A DNA stretch of 64,000 nucleotides from Beijerinckiaceae bacterium (GCA_027531565.1 JAPZSB010000007.1:930001-994000); one strand, 5' to 3'; numbered from the stretch's first letter, positions 27,689 through 36,331 are shown. Program-made: numbers and translations. The notes: a model not told the origin generated them from the sequence alone.

Positions 27689-28143
27689 GCGGCGGGCCGG
27701 CCCGTGACGGGCTCGCCCGGCTGCTGGCGCGGGGCCTCGCCCGGCATTTCGCCCAAAGGGGCCTGTCCGTCATCCCGGAACTGGCCTTGCCGAACGGCCG
27801 CCGCGCCGATCTCGTTGCCCTGTCGAACAGGGGCACGATCCATATCGTCGAGATCAAGTCGTCGGTCGAGGATTTCCGGACCGATACCAAGTGGCGGGAA
27901 TACCTGCCCTATTGCGAACACTTCTACTTTGCGACCCATCCGGATGTGCCGCTCGCGATCTTCCCGGAGGAAGCCGGCCTGATCCTCGCCGACGGCTTCG
28001 GTGCGGAAATCCTGCGCGAGGCCCCGCCCCTGCCTCTGGCCGCCGCGACCCGCAAGGCGCTGACGATCCAGCTTGCGCGCGTGGCATCCGCCCGCCTCAG
28101 CAGCCTGCTGGACCCCGAGGGTCGGTACCCGGACATGATGTAG
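27685..28143 (+). CDS. mmcB: MmcB family DNA-repair protein
   Basis: A 152-residue restriction-endonuclease-like protein of the MmcB family, required for mitomycin C resistance in Caulobacter. The PD-(D/E)xK-type core is visible as GRRADLVALSNRGTIHIVEIKSS, in which D and the ExK are the expected metal-binding residues. EDFRTDTKWREYLPYCEHFYFA follows, a highly conserved segment. It begins inside the GMC gene stop by an ATGA overlap, and its 3' end overlaps the convergent ANL-like gene by 47 bases. Confidence 0.88.
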   Translation: MSGGPARDGLARLLARGLARHFAQRGLSVIPELALPNGRRADLVALSNRGTIHIVEIKSSVEDFRTDTKWREYLPYCEHFYFATHPDVPLAIFPEEAGLILADGFGAEILREAPPLPLAAATRKALTIQLARVASARLSSLLDPEGRYPDMM

Positions 28144-29629
28144 CGGCCTCGCCATAGAAGCCCGCATAGCGAAGGCGGAGATGCTGCCGGCCGGACCGGG
28201 CCAGCGACTGGACCGGCAGGCGGGCATGCAGTTCGATCCGATGCGGCACCATGAAATCCGGAAGCGTCCGGCGACAGAATTCACGCAGCAGGTGAGGCGT
28301 CACACGCGGTCTGGCTACGGCCACAAGGACAACGGCTTCCTCGAGAACCGGGTGCGGGACACCGAAGGCGAAGGCGTCATCGACGAGACCGCTCTCGAGG
28401 ATCTGGTCCTCCAGCTCTTCCGGCGCCATCACGCGCCCGGCCGTGCGGATCAGATCCTTCGGCGAGGGCAGCCGGAAGAGCCGGCCGTCCGCCTCGCGCC
28501 AGCCGATCTCGCCCTGATCGAGCGGGGCGCCCGCTGCCGGCCGCAGGGGATCGTCCCTGCCCGGCTGGCATGGCAGGCCCCCATCGCCGGAACAGACGAG
28601 GTAGCCGGCCTGGCCGGGCCGCGTCTCCCGCATGGGCTGGCGCATGACGCGTATTTCCGTGCCCGGCAGAGGATAGCCGATGCAGCCCGGCGGTGGCGGT
28701 TCCGGGCCGACATGGAGCCGCGTCGCGGCCAGGTGGAGCGGTGTTCCATGAATGAGATCGAAGGGCACGGCCCCGATGCGGCTGCGGGTCTGGCCGAGCA
28801 TGGCCCGCCCAAGGGTTCCCGCCGTTGCCACCAGATGACGGATGGAATCTCCTTCCCCGGTCGCCCCCGGCCGGGCGAGCCGGCGCCGCCAGTCCGCAAG
28901 GGTGGTGAAACAGGCCACGGGACCGCATCCTTCGGGGGCCAGCCCGGAACAATCCGGATCGACCAGCCAGACAGGGCGGCCCGCATCGAGCAGGCCCAGA
29001 CCGGCGACGAGGCCGGCCCAGTGCGTCACCGGCAGGGCCAGAAGGCCGGAAAGGGACGGCGCCAGATCAAGAGCCCGGATCAGGCGCCGCGCATTGGCAA
29101 GGAGGGAGCCGATGCCATGCAGGTATCCGGCCTCGCCCGCGAGGGTGCCTGCCGCGAGCAGGACCTGCCCCCGCATGGCAAAGCGCATCAGCCCCTCCCG
29201 GCCTACATCTCCGAGGGGTCTGTTCCGCGGCCATTTCCGAGGCAGCGTCTCGATGCCATGCATCCGTTCCGGCGGAAGCCCGATCTCCTGCCCGCCCGCC
29301 ATGACGGAATCCGGCGCGAGGCAGGCGGAAGGCCGCCAGATCCTGACGATCTGCCGCAGATCGGCGGCCGGGAGTTCGGGCGAAACGGGAATGGCGGTCG
29401 CGCCGAGAGCCAGGACCGCAAGCAGGGCCACCCAGCTGTCGATGCCGTGCGGGAGCAGGAGAAGGATGCGATCGCCGGGCAGCAGGCTCCGCCTTCCGAG
29501 GACCGCCGCCCAGAGCCTCACCCGCGACTCGAGATCGGCGCGGGACAGATCACCGGACGCATCCGCGAGGGCACAGGCAGCGCCCGTGGAGGCGAGGTCT
29601 CGGGAGAGCAAGGCAGGCCATTCGGCCAT
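28097..29629 (-). CDS. Degenerate adenylate-forming (ANL superfamily) enzyme homologue
   Basis: A 510-residue AMP-binding-like protein. The N-terminal fold is recognisable (SRVRLWAAVLGRRSLLPGDRI, then LLLPHGIDSWVALLAVLALGA). The phosphate-binding loop that should read like TSGTTGxPKG is AAGTLAGEAGYLH at about 159-171, losing the lysine. The C-terminal catalytic lysine (usually SGKxxR) is replaced in LARSGRQHLR. DLIRTAGRVMAPEELE is retained. So it may bind ligand without adenylation. The ATG at 29629 follows CGGAGGGG; the C-terminus overlaps mmcB. Substrate and role are unknown. Confidence 0.7.
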   Translation of the reverse strand: MAEWPALLSRDLASTGAACALADASGDLSRADLESRVRLWAAVLGRRSLLPGDRILLLLPHGIDSWVALLAVLALGATAIPVSPELPAADLRQIVRIWRPSACLAPDSVMAGGQEIGLPPERMHGIETLPRKWPRNRPLGDVGREGLMRFAMRGQVLLAAGTLAGEAGYLHGIGSLLANARRLIRALDLAPSLSGLLALPVTHWAGLVAGLGLLDAGRPVWLVDPDCSGLAPEGCGPVACFTTLADWRRRLARPGATGEGDSIRHLVATAGTLGRAMLGQTRSRIGAVPFDLIHGTPLHLAATRLHVGPEPPPPGCIGYPLPGTEIRVMRQPMRETRPGQAGYLVCSGDGGLPCQPGRDDPLRPAAGAPLDQGEIGWREADGRLFRLPSPKDLIRTAGRVMAPEELEDQILESGLVDDAFAFGVPHPVLEEAVVLVAVARPRVTPHLLREFCRRTLPDFMVPHRIELHARLPVQSLARSGRQHLRLRYAGFYGEAATSCPGTDPRGPAGC

Positions 29630-30171
29630 GAACCCCTCCGGATATCGGACATGTTCTGGATGACGGGGAAGGAGAGCGCCCTGCCTGTCAGCAGGGGGTG
29701 ACAGGCAGGGCGCGAGGCGCAATGGCGGGGCAGGAAACCCGCCATGCACCTACATTCCGGCTCGTCCTGTAGCGGGGGCGAAGTGAGCGAGCCGAAAGGG
29801 GAGTTCAGATGCCGCACTCCCACGGGCGGGCACCTGAGAAAGAGGGACGATCAAACTCGCGGATCAGGCGAGCCGAACCCCGGCTGATGCCCGGCCCGGC
29901 GTCGTGCAGGCGGGATATACCGATCGGGATGAACACGGAACTCATCGGTCACACAGGCCTGCGCCATCTCGCCCTCCCGGGGCTGCAAACATGCAATGGA
30001 AACGTCTGATCAAGCAAAAGACTTAAAACGAATGTCGAACTTGTTCTATGGTTGTCCTATCTTTCCGCGGCTGTCAAGCCTCGGCGCAGGACCTGCGTCA
30101 TTTCAGTCGTCCCGCATGAAGACGGGCTCATCGCGGAGGGGCGAGCGGGGCCGGCGCACCGACCCCCGTGC
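29630..30171. other. 542-base non-coding stretch with three consecutive hairpins
   Basis: No credible gene: the short frames here have third-position G+C well below the neighbours. It contains three hairpins at 29676-29794, listed separately, and an AT-rich stretch at about 30000-30060. A TTGACA on the minus strand (30076-30071) could drive minus-strand transcription towards the ANL-like gene through the hairpins. Confidence 0.5.
29676..29794. other. Triple-hairpin segment, possible structured leader or small RNA
   Basis: Three inverted repeats in a row. First: perfect 15-bp arms at 29676-29690 and 29699-29713 with an 8-base loop. Second: ATGGCGGG/CCCGCCAT at 29722-29729 and 29738-29745. Third: CGGCTCG/CGAGCCG at 29758-29764 and 29788-29794. 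On the minus strand the 15-bp hairpin ends 46 bases before the ANL-like start codon. No T-tract follows on either strand, so it is not a normal terminator. Confidence 0.5.
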
Positions 30172-30762
30172 TCAGCGGGGCGCGCGTTTCGCGAGGATAC
30201 GCTGGAGTGTCCGCCGGTGCATGTTCAGACGGCGGGCGGTTTCGGAGACATTGCGATCGCACAGCTCGAAAATGCGCTGGATATGCTCCCACCGCACGCG
30301 ATCGGCCGACATGGGGTTTTCCGGGACAGCCACCCGGACCCGCTCCTCGCCGACGAGAACGGCAAAGACATCCTCGATATCGGCCGGCTTCGGCAGATAA
30401 TCGGCCGCCCCGCGCTTGATGGCGGCGACCGCGGTCGCGATATTGCCGTAGCCGGTCAGCACCACCGCCCGGGCATCCGGACGATGTCGTTTCAGCGCCG
30501 CGATGACATCGAGGCCGTTGCCATCCGGCAGCCGCGATTCCACGACGAGACAATCCGGTGCGTTCCGGCTGATCGCGGCGATCGCCTCGCCGGCGGTTTC
30601 AATCACCTCGACCTCGAAACCGCGTGGTTCAAGACCACGCAGCAGCCGTGACACGGCCAGCCGGTCATTATCGACGATGACGAGGGTCCGGCGGCCAGCA
30701 GCCGTCATCCCGCCAGTGCTTCCGCCTATCCCGGTCGGATCGGTTCCAATGCGCAACGACAT
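30172..30762 (-). CDS. RegA/ActR/PrrA-like response regulator lacking the phosphoacceptor Asp
   Basis: A 196-residue redox-type response regulator. The DNA-binding end (NPMSADRVRWEHIQRIFELC, then NVSETARRLNMHRRTLQRIL) is nearly invariant with RegA/PrrA/ActR. The receiver keeps TGYGNIATAV and KPAD (Lys125), but the phosphoacceptor position reads VVESRLP, giving Glu75 instead of Asp. The acidic pocket is DND instead of DDD. Glu may mimic phosphorylation. No RegB kinase gene is adjacent. ATG 30762 with GGAGG upstream is preferred; ATG 30708 begins nearer the conserved domain and is an alternative. Confidence 0.88.
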   Translation of the reverse strand: MSLRIGTDPTGIGGSTGGMTAAGRRTLVIVDNDRLAVSRLLRGLEPRGFEVEVIETAGEAIAAISRNAPDCLVVESRLPDGNGLDVIAALKRHRPDARAVVLTGYGNIATAVAAIKRGAADYLPKPADIEDVFAVLVGEERVRVAVPENPMSADRVRWEHIQRIFELCDRNVSETARRLNMHRRTLQRILAKRAPR

Positions 30763-31089
30763 CACGCCTCCACGTCGATGTCCCGGTGCCTTCAGGGCAA
30801 GATTCCGGTGTTCGGATCGGTTTACGGCAAACGGTCCGGTTTGGATGAGTCCAGCAGTCGGAAAGCCGCGGATTCTTGTCATGCACTCGCCGGAGAAGCG
30901 GAATCGTGGCGTGATCCGGCACCGATCGGCCGAGAAGCCGTGCCGGTCCAACACCCGGGAGGCCCGGTGCCCGCCCAGATTCCGGCGCGCGCGCCGTCAA
31001 CAGGCATTGACAATGACGCCAACTGATTCTCCGATCCCCTTACAGGCCGAACGCGCTCAAGCGCCCGGCCCAATTCGGGAGCGTCTGTC
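30763..31089. other. 327-base divergent spacer before the peptide transporter operon
   Basis: Lies between the RegA-like gene (minus) and the binding-protein gene (plus) and must hold both promoters. A TTGACA at 31007-31012 is a possible -35 for the transporter operon, but no good -10 is placed 16-18 bases after it. No convincing gene or repeat otherwise. Confidence 0.4.
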
Positions 31090-32703
31090 ATGAAAATCCA
31101 CCTGTCCCGCCGCCATGCGCTGGGCCTTTCCGCCGCCCTGATGGCGGCTTCCTCGCTGACCGCTGTGGCCCCGGCCCTCGGCCAGACGCCCAAGGATACG
31201 GTCGTCATGGCCAAGCAGATCGACGACATCATCTCGCTCGATCCGGCCGAGGCTTTCGAGTTTTCCGGCGTCGAGGTCGGCGCCAATGTCTATGACAAGC
31301 TGATCGGCGTGGACATCAAGAACGGCAATGCGCTGGTCGGCGACCTCGCCCAGAGCTGGACCGTCTCCGACGACAATCTCACCTACACGTTCAAGCTGCG
31401 GCCGGGCGTGAAGTTCCATTCCGGCAATCCGCTGACGGCGGCGGATGTGGTCTATTCGTTCCAGCGCGCGATCGTCCTCAACAAGTCGCCCGGCTTCATC
31501 CTGGCGCAGTTCGGCTTCACCAAGGACAATGTCCTCGAGAAGGTGAAGGCCGTCGATGACAGCACCGTCAGCATCACGGTGTCGAAGCCCTTCGCGCCGA
31601 CCTTCTTCCTCAACTGCCTGACCTCGGGCGTGGCCTCGATCGTCGATTCGAAGACGGTGAAGGCCAACGAGAAGGACGGCGATTTCGGCAATGCCTGGCT
31701 GAAGGCCAATTCCGCCGGCACCGGGGCCTATATCGTGCGGGCCTGGCGGCCGAACGAGCAATATGCCCTCGAAGCCAACCCGAACTGGTTCAAGGGCGCG
31801 CCGAAGAACCGTCGCGTCATTGTCCGCCATGTCGCCGAGCCCGCTTCGCAGCGCCTCCTGCTCGAGAAGGGCGATATCGATTTCGCGCGGAACCTCTCGA
31901 AGGACCAGCTGGCGGCCGTGAAGGGCAACCCGCAGATCACGACCGTGCAGGGCGACAAGGGCTATATCCTGTATCTCGGCCTCAACACGAAGAACCCGAA
32001 CTTCGCCAAGCCGGAAGTCCGCGAGGCGGTGAAATGGCTCGTCGATTACGATGCGATCGAGAAGAACATCGTGCAGGGCACGTTCCAGCAGCATCAGAGC
32101 TTCCTGCCGAAGGGCTTCCTCGGTGCGATTACCGACAAGCCCTACAGGTTCGATGTCGCCAAGGCGAAGGAGCTCCTGGCCAAGGCCGGCCTGCCGAATG
32201 GCTTCACCGTGACGATGGATGTCCGCTCGACCTCGCCGATCACCGATATCGCGCAGGCGATCCAGGCGGGCTGGGCACAGGCCGGCATCAAGCTTGAACT
32301 GATCCCCGGCGACGGCCGCGCGACGTTGACCAAGTACCGTGCCCGTCAGCACGACATCTATATCGGCCAGTGGGGTCCGGATTATCTCGATCCGCATACC
32401 AATGCCGAGACCTTCGCGATCAATGTCGACAACACGGATGACGCGAAGTCGAAGACGCTGGCCTGGCGCAATGCCTGGGACATCCCCGAAATGACCAAGA
32501 CCACGCAGGCCAACGTGCTCGAACGCGATGCGGCCAAGCGCAAGGCGGTCTATGAGGCGCTGCAGCGCGAGCACCAGAAGACCTCGCCCTTCGTGATCAT
32601 GTTCCAGCAGATCGAGGTGGCGGCGGCACGCTCCAATGCGAAGGGCTTCGTCGTGGGGCCGACCTCGGACACCAACTTCTACCACACGATCTCGAAGGAA
32701 TGA
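31090..32703 (+). CDS. Peptide ABC transporter substrate-binding protein (SBP family 5)
   Basis: A 537-residue periplasmic binding protein of the DppA/OppA family. The signal peptide has twin arginines (LSRRHALGLSAALMAASSL) and ends near ALGQ. The mature start VVMAKQIDDIISLDPAEAFEF and the lobe motif NLTYTFKLRPGVKFHSGNPLTAADVVYSF (only part of it need match) are typical of the family. It heads a five-gene operon. A hairpin with a T-tract follows the stop, which would make this gene more abundant than the downstream permeases. The neighbouring D-Glu and epimerase genes suggest murein-type peptides as ligand, by inference. Confidence 0.93.
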   Translation: MKIHLSRRHALGLSAALMAASSLTAVAPALGQTPKDTVVMAKQIDDIISLDPAEAFEFSGVEVGANVYDKLIGVDIKNGNALVGDLAQSWTVSDDNLTYTFKLRPGVKFHSGNPLTAADVVYSFQRAIVLNKSPGFILAQFGFTKDNVLEKVKAVDDSTVSITVSKPFAPTFFLNCLTSGVASIVDSKTVKANEKDGDFGNAWLKANSAGTGAYIVRAWRPNEQYALEANPNWFKGAPKNRRVIVRHVAEPASQRLLLEKGDIDFARNLSKDQLAAVKGNPQITTVQGDKGYILYLGLNTKNPNFAKPEVREAVKWLVDYDAIEKNIVQGTFQQHQSFLPKGFLGAITDKPYRFDVAKAKELLAKAGLPNGFTVTMDVRSTSPITDIAQAIQAGWAQAGIKLELIPGDGRATLTKYRARQHDIYIGQWGPDYLDPHTNAETFAINVDNTDDAKSKTLAWRNAWDIPEMTKTTQANVLERDAAKRKAVYEALQREHQKTSPFVIMFQQIEVAAARSNAKGFVVGPTSDTNFYHTISKE

Positions 32704-32735
32704 GCGGGCGCCTTTTGGCGTAACGCCTCCCGAAT

Positions 32736-32766
32736 CGCCGTCCGGCCCCGCGCCGGGCGGCGTTTT
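32736..32766 (+). terminator. Partial terminator between binding-protein and permease genes
   Basis: Hairpin CGCCGTCCGGC/GCCGGGCGGCG (32736-32746 and 32752-32762, one G-U pair) followed by TTTT. Its place inside the operon, 32 bases after the binding-protein stop, suggests read-through attenuation that sets the usual excess of binding protein over permease. Confidence 0.7.
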
Positions 32767-32792
32767 CCCTTCCGCCCATCGCGAGACAGCCC

Positions 32793-33818
32793 ATGTCCCA
32801 TGCCCTCAGCCGGGGTGCCCGAACCGTCGCCAGGGAACTTGTCACTGTCCTGGTGACGATCCTCGGCCTGCTCGCGGTCACCTTCTTCATCGCCCGGGTC
32901 ATGCCGGTCGATCCGGTCCTCGCGGTCGTGGGGGACAATGCCCGGCCGGATGTCTACGAGAAGGCCCGGCAGGATATGGGCCTCGACAAGCCCGTCCTCG
33001 TCCAGTTCTGGATCTACCTCCAGAAGGTGGCGCAGGGTGATTTCGGCAAGTCGGTGCTGACCTCGAATCTCGTCATCGACGACATCAAGCGGGTTTTCCC
33101 GGCAACGCTGGAACTGGCGACGCTCGGCACCCTGATCGGGATCTGCCTCGGCATCCCGCTCGGCGTGCTGGCCGCAACGAAACAGGGGCGCTGGCCGGAC
33201 CATATCGCGCGGTTCATCGGGCTGTTCGGCTATTCCATCCCAATCTTCTGGCTCGGCCTGATGGGCCTGCTGATCTTCTATGCCAAGCTGGGCTGGGTTT
33301 CCGGCCCCGGGCGGATTGCGGTGTCCTACCAGGATTTCGTGCAGCCCATCACCGGCGTGCTGCTGCTCGACTGCGCCCTCCAGGGCGAATGGGAGGCGTT
33401 CCGCAACGCCGCCTCGCATCTCATCCTGCCCTCGGCCGTTCTGGGCCTTTTCTCGACGGCCTATATCAGCCGGATGACGCGCTCCTTCATGATCACCGAA
33501 TTGCAGCAACCCTATGTGATGACGGCCCGGGTGAAGGGCCTGAGCGAGCGCCGCGTGGTCTGGGGCCATGCGCTGCGCAACGCGATCGTGCCGCTGCTGA
33601 CCGTGATCGCCCTGTCCTATGCCAACCTGCTCGAAGGCTCGGTGCTGACGGAAACCGTCTTCGCCTGGCCGGGCCTCGGCCGCTACATCACCAATTCCCT
33701 GCTCAATGCCGACATGAATGCCGTGCTGGGCGGCACGATCGTGGTCGGGCTGATCTTCGTCGGCATCAACCTGCTGAGCGACATGATCGGGCGGGCCTTC
33801 GACCCGCGGGCGAGGTAA
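32793..33818 (+). CDS. Peptide ABC transporter permease (DppB type)
   Basis: A 341-residue inner-membrane permease of the DppB/OppB type with about six spans. The N-terminal span (LVTVLVTILGLLAVTFFIARV) is followed by the DppB-specific PVDPVLAVVGDNA segment. The ABC-contact EAA-like loop is seen at YVMTARVKGLSERRVVWGHALRNAIVPL. The C-terminus has ETVFAWPGLGRYITNSLL, typical of the family. It pairs with the DppC-type gene 3 bases downstream. Confidence 0.93.
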   Translation: MSHALSRGARTVARELVTVLVTILGLLAVTFFIARVMPVDPVLAVVGDNARPDVYEKARQDMGLDKPVLVQFWIYLQKVAQGDFGKSVLTSNLVIDDIKRVFPATLELATLGTLIGICLGIPLGVLAATKQGRWPDHIARFIGLFGYSIPIFWLGLMGLLIFYAKLGWVSGPGRIAVSYQDFVQPITGVLLLDCALQGEWEAFRNAASHLILPSAVLGLFSTAYISRMTRSFMITELQQPYVMTARVKGLSERRVVWGHALRNAIVPLLTVIALSYANLLEGSVLTETVFAWPGLGRYITNSLLNADMNAVLGGTIVVGLIFVGINLLSDMIGRAFDPRAR

Positions 33819-33821
33819 GTC

Positions 33822-34712
33822 ATGGCCGGTCTCTTCGCCTATCTCACCACGGAAACCCCGGCCTCTCGGCGGCAGGCCCGATTCGGGCAGGCCTACCGGC
33901 AATGGCTCGCGCTGCGGAAGAACCCGCTGGCCCTGATCGGACTGATCATCGTGGTGACGCTGCTGCTCGTCGCCGCCTTCGCGCCACTGATCGCGCCCTA
34001 TGATCCGCTGGCACAGAACCTGTCGCAGCGCCTGCTGCCGCCCTCGGCGACGCATTGGTTCGGCACGGATGCGCTGGGCCGCGACATTTTCAGCCGGATC
34101 GTCCATGGCGCGCGCATCACCCTCGCCATTGTCGTGCTGGTGGTGATCTCGGTCGGGCCGGTCGGGCTGCTGATCGGCACCGTGGCCGGCTATTTCGGCG
34201 GCTGGGTCGATACCGTGCTGATGCGCGTGACCGATGTGTTTCTCGCCTTCCCGCGCCTCGTTCTGGCGCTGGCCTTCGTGGCGGTGCTCGGCCCGGGCAT
34301 CGAGAATGCCGTCATCGCCATCGCCTGCACGGCCTGGCCGCCCTATGCGCGGGTGGCGCGGGCGGAGACGCTGGTGATCCGCAATGCGGATTACATCGCG
34401 GCCGTCCGGCTGCAGGGCGCCGGGCACGGGCGGATCATCCTCGGGCATGTCGTGCCGATGTGCCTTTCGTCGGTGATCGTCCGGACCACCCTCGACATGG
34501 CCGGCATCATCCTGACGGCCGCCGGCCTCGGCTTTCTCGGCCTCGGCGCGCAGCCGCCCCTGCCGGAATGGGGCGCGATGATCGCGACGGGCCGCGAATT
34601 CATCTTCGACCAATGGTGGGTTGCAGCCTTTCCGGGCCTCGCCATCTGTCTTGTCGCGCTCGGTTTCAACCTGCTCGGGGACGGCCTGCGGGACGTTCTC
34701 GATGCCCATTGA
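33822..34712 (+). CDS. Peptide ABC transporter permease (DppC type)
   Basis: A 296-residue partner permease of the DppC/OppC type. It has the cytoplasmic N-terminus with QWLALRKNPLALIGLIIVV, the periplasmic APYDPLAQNLSQRLLPPSATHWFGTDALGRDIFSR segment (a family hallmark; only parts are quoted as motif), and the EAA loop YIAAVRLQGAGHGRIILGHV. Spacing of 3 bases after the DppB-type gene implies tight coupling. The ATPase gene follows within 10 bases. Confidence 0.93.
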   Translation: MAGLFAYLTTETPASRRQARFGQAYRQWLALRKNPLALIGLIIVVTLLLVAAFAPLIAPYDPLAQNLSQRLLPPSATHWFGTDALGRDIFSRIVHGARITLAIVVLVVISVGPVGLLIGTVAGYFGGWVDTVLMRVTDVFLAFPRLVLALAFVAVLGPGIENAVIAIACTAWPPYARVARAETLVIRNADYIAAVRLQGAGHGRIILGHVVPMCLSSVIVRTTLDMAGIILTAAGLGFLGLGAQPPLPEWGAMIATGREFIFDQWWVAAFPGLAICLVALGFNLLGDGLRDVLDAH

Positions 34713-34722
34713 GGAGCGGCAG

Positions 34723-35571
34723 ATGACCGAAGAACCACCGCTCGTCGAGGTCAGCAACCTGCGGGTCCGCTTCCATACGCCGACCCGCATCGTCGAGGCG
34801 GTGCGCGGCCTGTCCTTCAGCCTCGGTCGGGAAAAGCTGGCGATTGTCGGCGAATCCGGCTCCGGCAAGTCGATGACCGGGCGTGCCCTGCTCGATCTCG
34901 TGCCCTGGCCCGGCGAGGTGCAGGCGGATGCGATGCGCTTCAAGGGGCAGGACCTGCTCGGCATGTCCGGTGAGGCACGGCGGCGCCTGCGCGGCCGCCA
35001 TATCTCCATGGTGATGCAGGACCCGAAATTCTCGCTGAACCCGGTCATGACTGTGGGGCGGCAGATTGCCGAGGCCTACCAGCTCCACCGCAAGGCAGGG
35101 AAAGCCGAGGCGCGCGACCGGGCGCTGGCGATGCTCGAGGATGTGCTGATCCGCGAGCCGTCCCGCGTCTTCGATCTCTACCCGCACGAGGTTTCAGGCG
35201 GCATGGGGCAGCGCGTGATGATCGCGATGATGCTGATCGGCGAGCCGGATGTCCTGATCGCCGATGAGCCGACCTCCGCGCTCGATGTCACCGTGCAGGC
35301 GCAGATTCTCGACATTCTCGAAAAGCTGGTGACCGATCGCGGCATGGGCCTGATCTTCATCAGCCATGACCTGCCGCTGGTCTCGGCCTTCTGCGACCGC
35401 GTGATCGTGATGTATGGCGGCCGTGTCATGGAAAGCCTGCCGGCGCGGGAACTGACGAAAGGGCAGCATGCCTATACGCGCGGGCTGCTCGGCTGCCTGC
35501 CCGATCTCGACCGCCCCGTGCGGCGGCTGGCGACGCTGCAACGCGATGAATCCTGGCTGCGGGGAGGCTGA
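34723..35571 (+). CDS. Peptide ABC transporter ATPase (DppD type)
   Basis: A 282-residue ATPase. Walker A is GESGSGKSMTGRAL, the signature VSGGMGQRVMIAMML and Walker B VLIADEPTSALDVTVQAQ. At 282 residues it is shorter than typical DppD (about 325), because the C-terminal extension is reduced and ends soon after HAYTRGLLGCLPDLD. The ATG at 34723 follows GAGGAG and the longer frame is ignored. The next ATPase gene starts 1 base after its stop, with its GGAGG inside this gene. Confidence 0.92.
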   Translation: MTEEPPLVEVSNLRVRFHTPTRIVEAVRGLSFSLGREKLAIVGESGSGKSMTGRALLDLVPWPGEVQADAMRFKGQDLLGMSGEARRRLRGRHISMVMQDPKFSLNPVMTVGRQIAEAYQLHRKAGKAEARDRALAMLEDVLIREPSRVFDLYPHEVSGGMGQRVMIAMMLIGEPDVLIADEPTSALDVTVQAQILDILEKLVTDRGMGLIFISHDLPLVSAFCDRVIVMYGGRVMESLPARELTKGQHAYTRGLLGCLPDLDRPVRRLATLQRDESWLRGG

Positions 35572-35572
35572 G

Positions 35573-36328
35573 ATGGGTCCCGGCTCGATTGCCGTCCGCA
35601 AGCTCAATGTCCGTTTCGGTGAAGCGCATGTGCTGAAGGATGTCTCCTTCAGCGTCGGGGCGGGCGAGAGTTTCGGCCTTGTCGGCGAATCCGGCTCGGG
35701 CAAATCCACCGTGCTGCGGGTCCTTTCGGGGTTGAACCGGAACTGGGACGGGGTCGTCGAGATCGACGGCAACCCGCTGCCGCAACGGCCGGACAAGGCC
35801 TTTTTCCGGTCGGTCCAGATGGTGTTCCAGGATCCGTTCGCGAGCCTGCATCCCCGCATGACGATCGATGCGATCCTCGCGGAGCCGCTGGCCATTCACG
35901 GGCTCGACCAGCCGGACCGCCGCATCGAACGTGCGCTGGCGGAAGTCGGGCTGGATGGTGGCTTCCGGTTCCGGTTCCCGCATCAATTGTCGGGCGGGCA
36001 ACGCCAGCGCGTGGCGATCGCGCGGGCGCTGATTCTCGAACCGCGCATCCTGCTGCTCGACGAGCCGACCTCGGCGCTCGACGTGTCGATCCAGGCGGAG
36101 GTGCTGAACCTGCTGCAGGACCTGAAGCTGCGGCTGGGCCTGACCCTGCTGCTGGTGAGCCACAATCTCGCCGTGGTCGGCCATATGTGCAGCCGCGTCG
36201 CGGTGATGAAGCTCGGCCGGATCGTCGAGGAGTCCGACATCGATTCCCTGCGCAAACAGGGCGGGCAGGATGCCTACACGCAGGAATTGATCGCCGCATC
36301 GCGGCGCGTGGCGCTCGCCACAGCCTGA
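35573..36328 (+). CDS. Peptide ABC transporter ATPase (DppF type)
   Basis: A 251-residue second ATPase that pairs with the preceding one. Walker A is GESGSGKSTVLRVL, the signature LSGGQRQRVAIARAL and Walker B ILLLDEPTSALDVSIQAE. It lacks most of the usual oligopeptide C-terminal extension, as does its partner. It is the last gene of the transport operon and converges on the epimerase gene, whose stop lies 3 bases away. Confidence 0.92.
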   Translation: MGPGSIAVRKLNVRFGEAHVLKDVSFSVGAGESFGLVGESGSGKSTVLRVLSGLNRNWDGVVEIDGNPLPQRPDKAFFRSVQMVFQDPFASLHPRMTIDAILAEPLAIHGLDQPDRRIERALAEVGLDGGFRFRFPHQLSGGQRQRVAIARALILEPRILLLDEPTSALDVSIQAEVLNLLQDLKLRLGLTLLLVSHNLAVVGHMCSRVAVMKLGRIVEESDIDSLRKQGGQDAYTQELIAASRRVALATA

Positions 36329-36331
36329 GGC

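Noticed and set aside
29851-29967. A 38-codon minus-strand frame with GGGAGGG upstream
   Set aside because: Codon bias is unlike local genes and the peptide has no domain or signal; not supported.
29809-30009. A 66-codon plus-strand frame with a good AAGGGGAG site
   Set aside because: Third-position G+C is only about 72%, against about 85% in neighbours, and the composition is Arg/Pro-rich without any family; more likely part of the structured non-coding segment.
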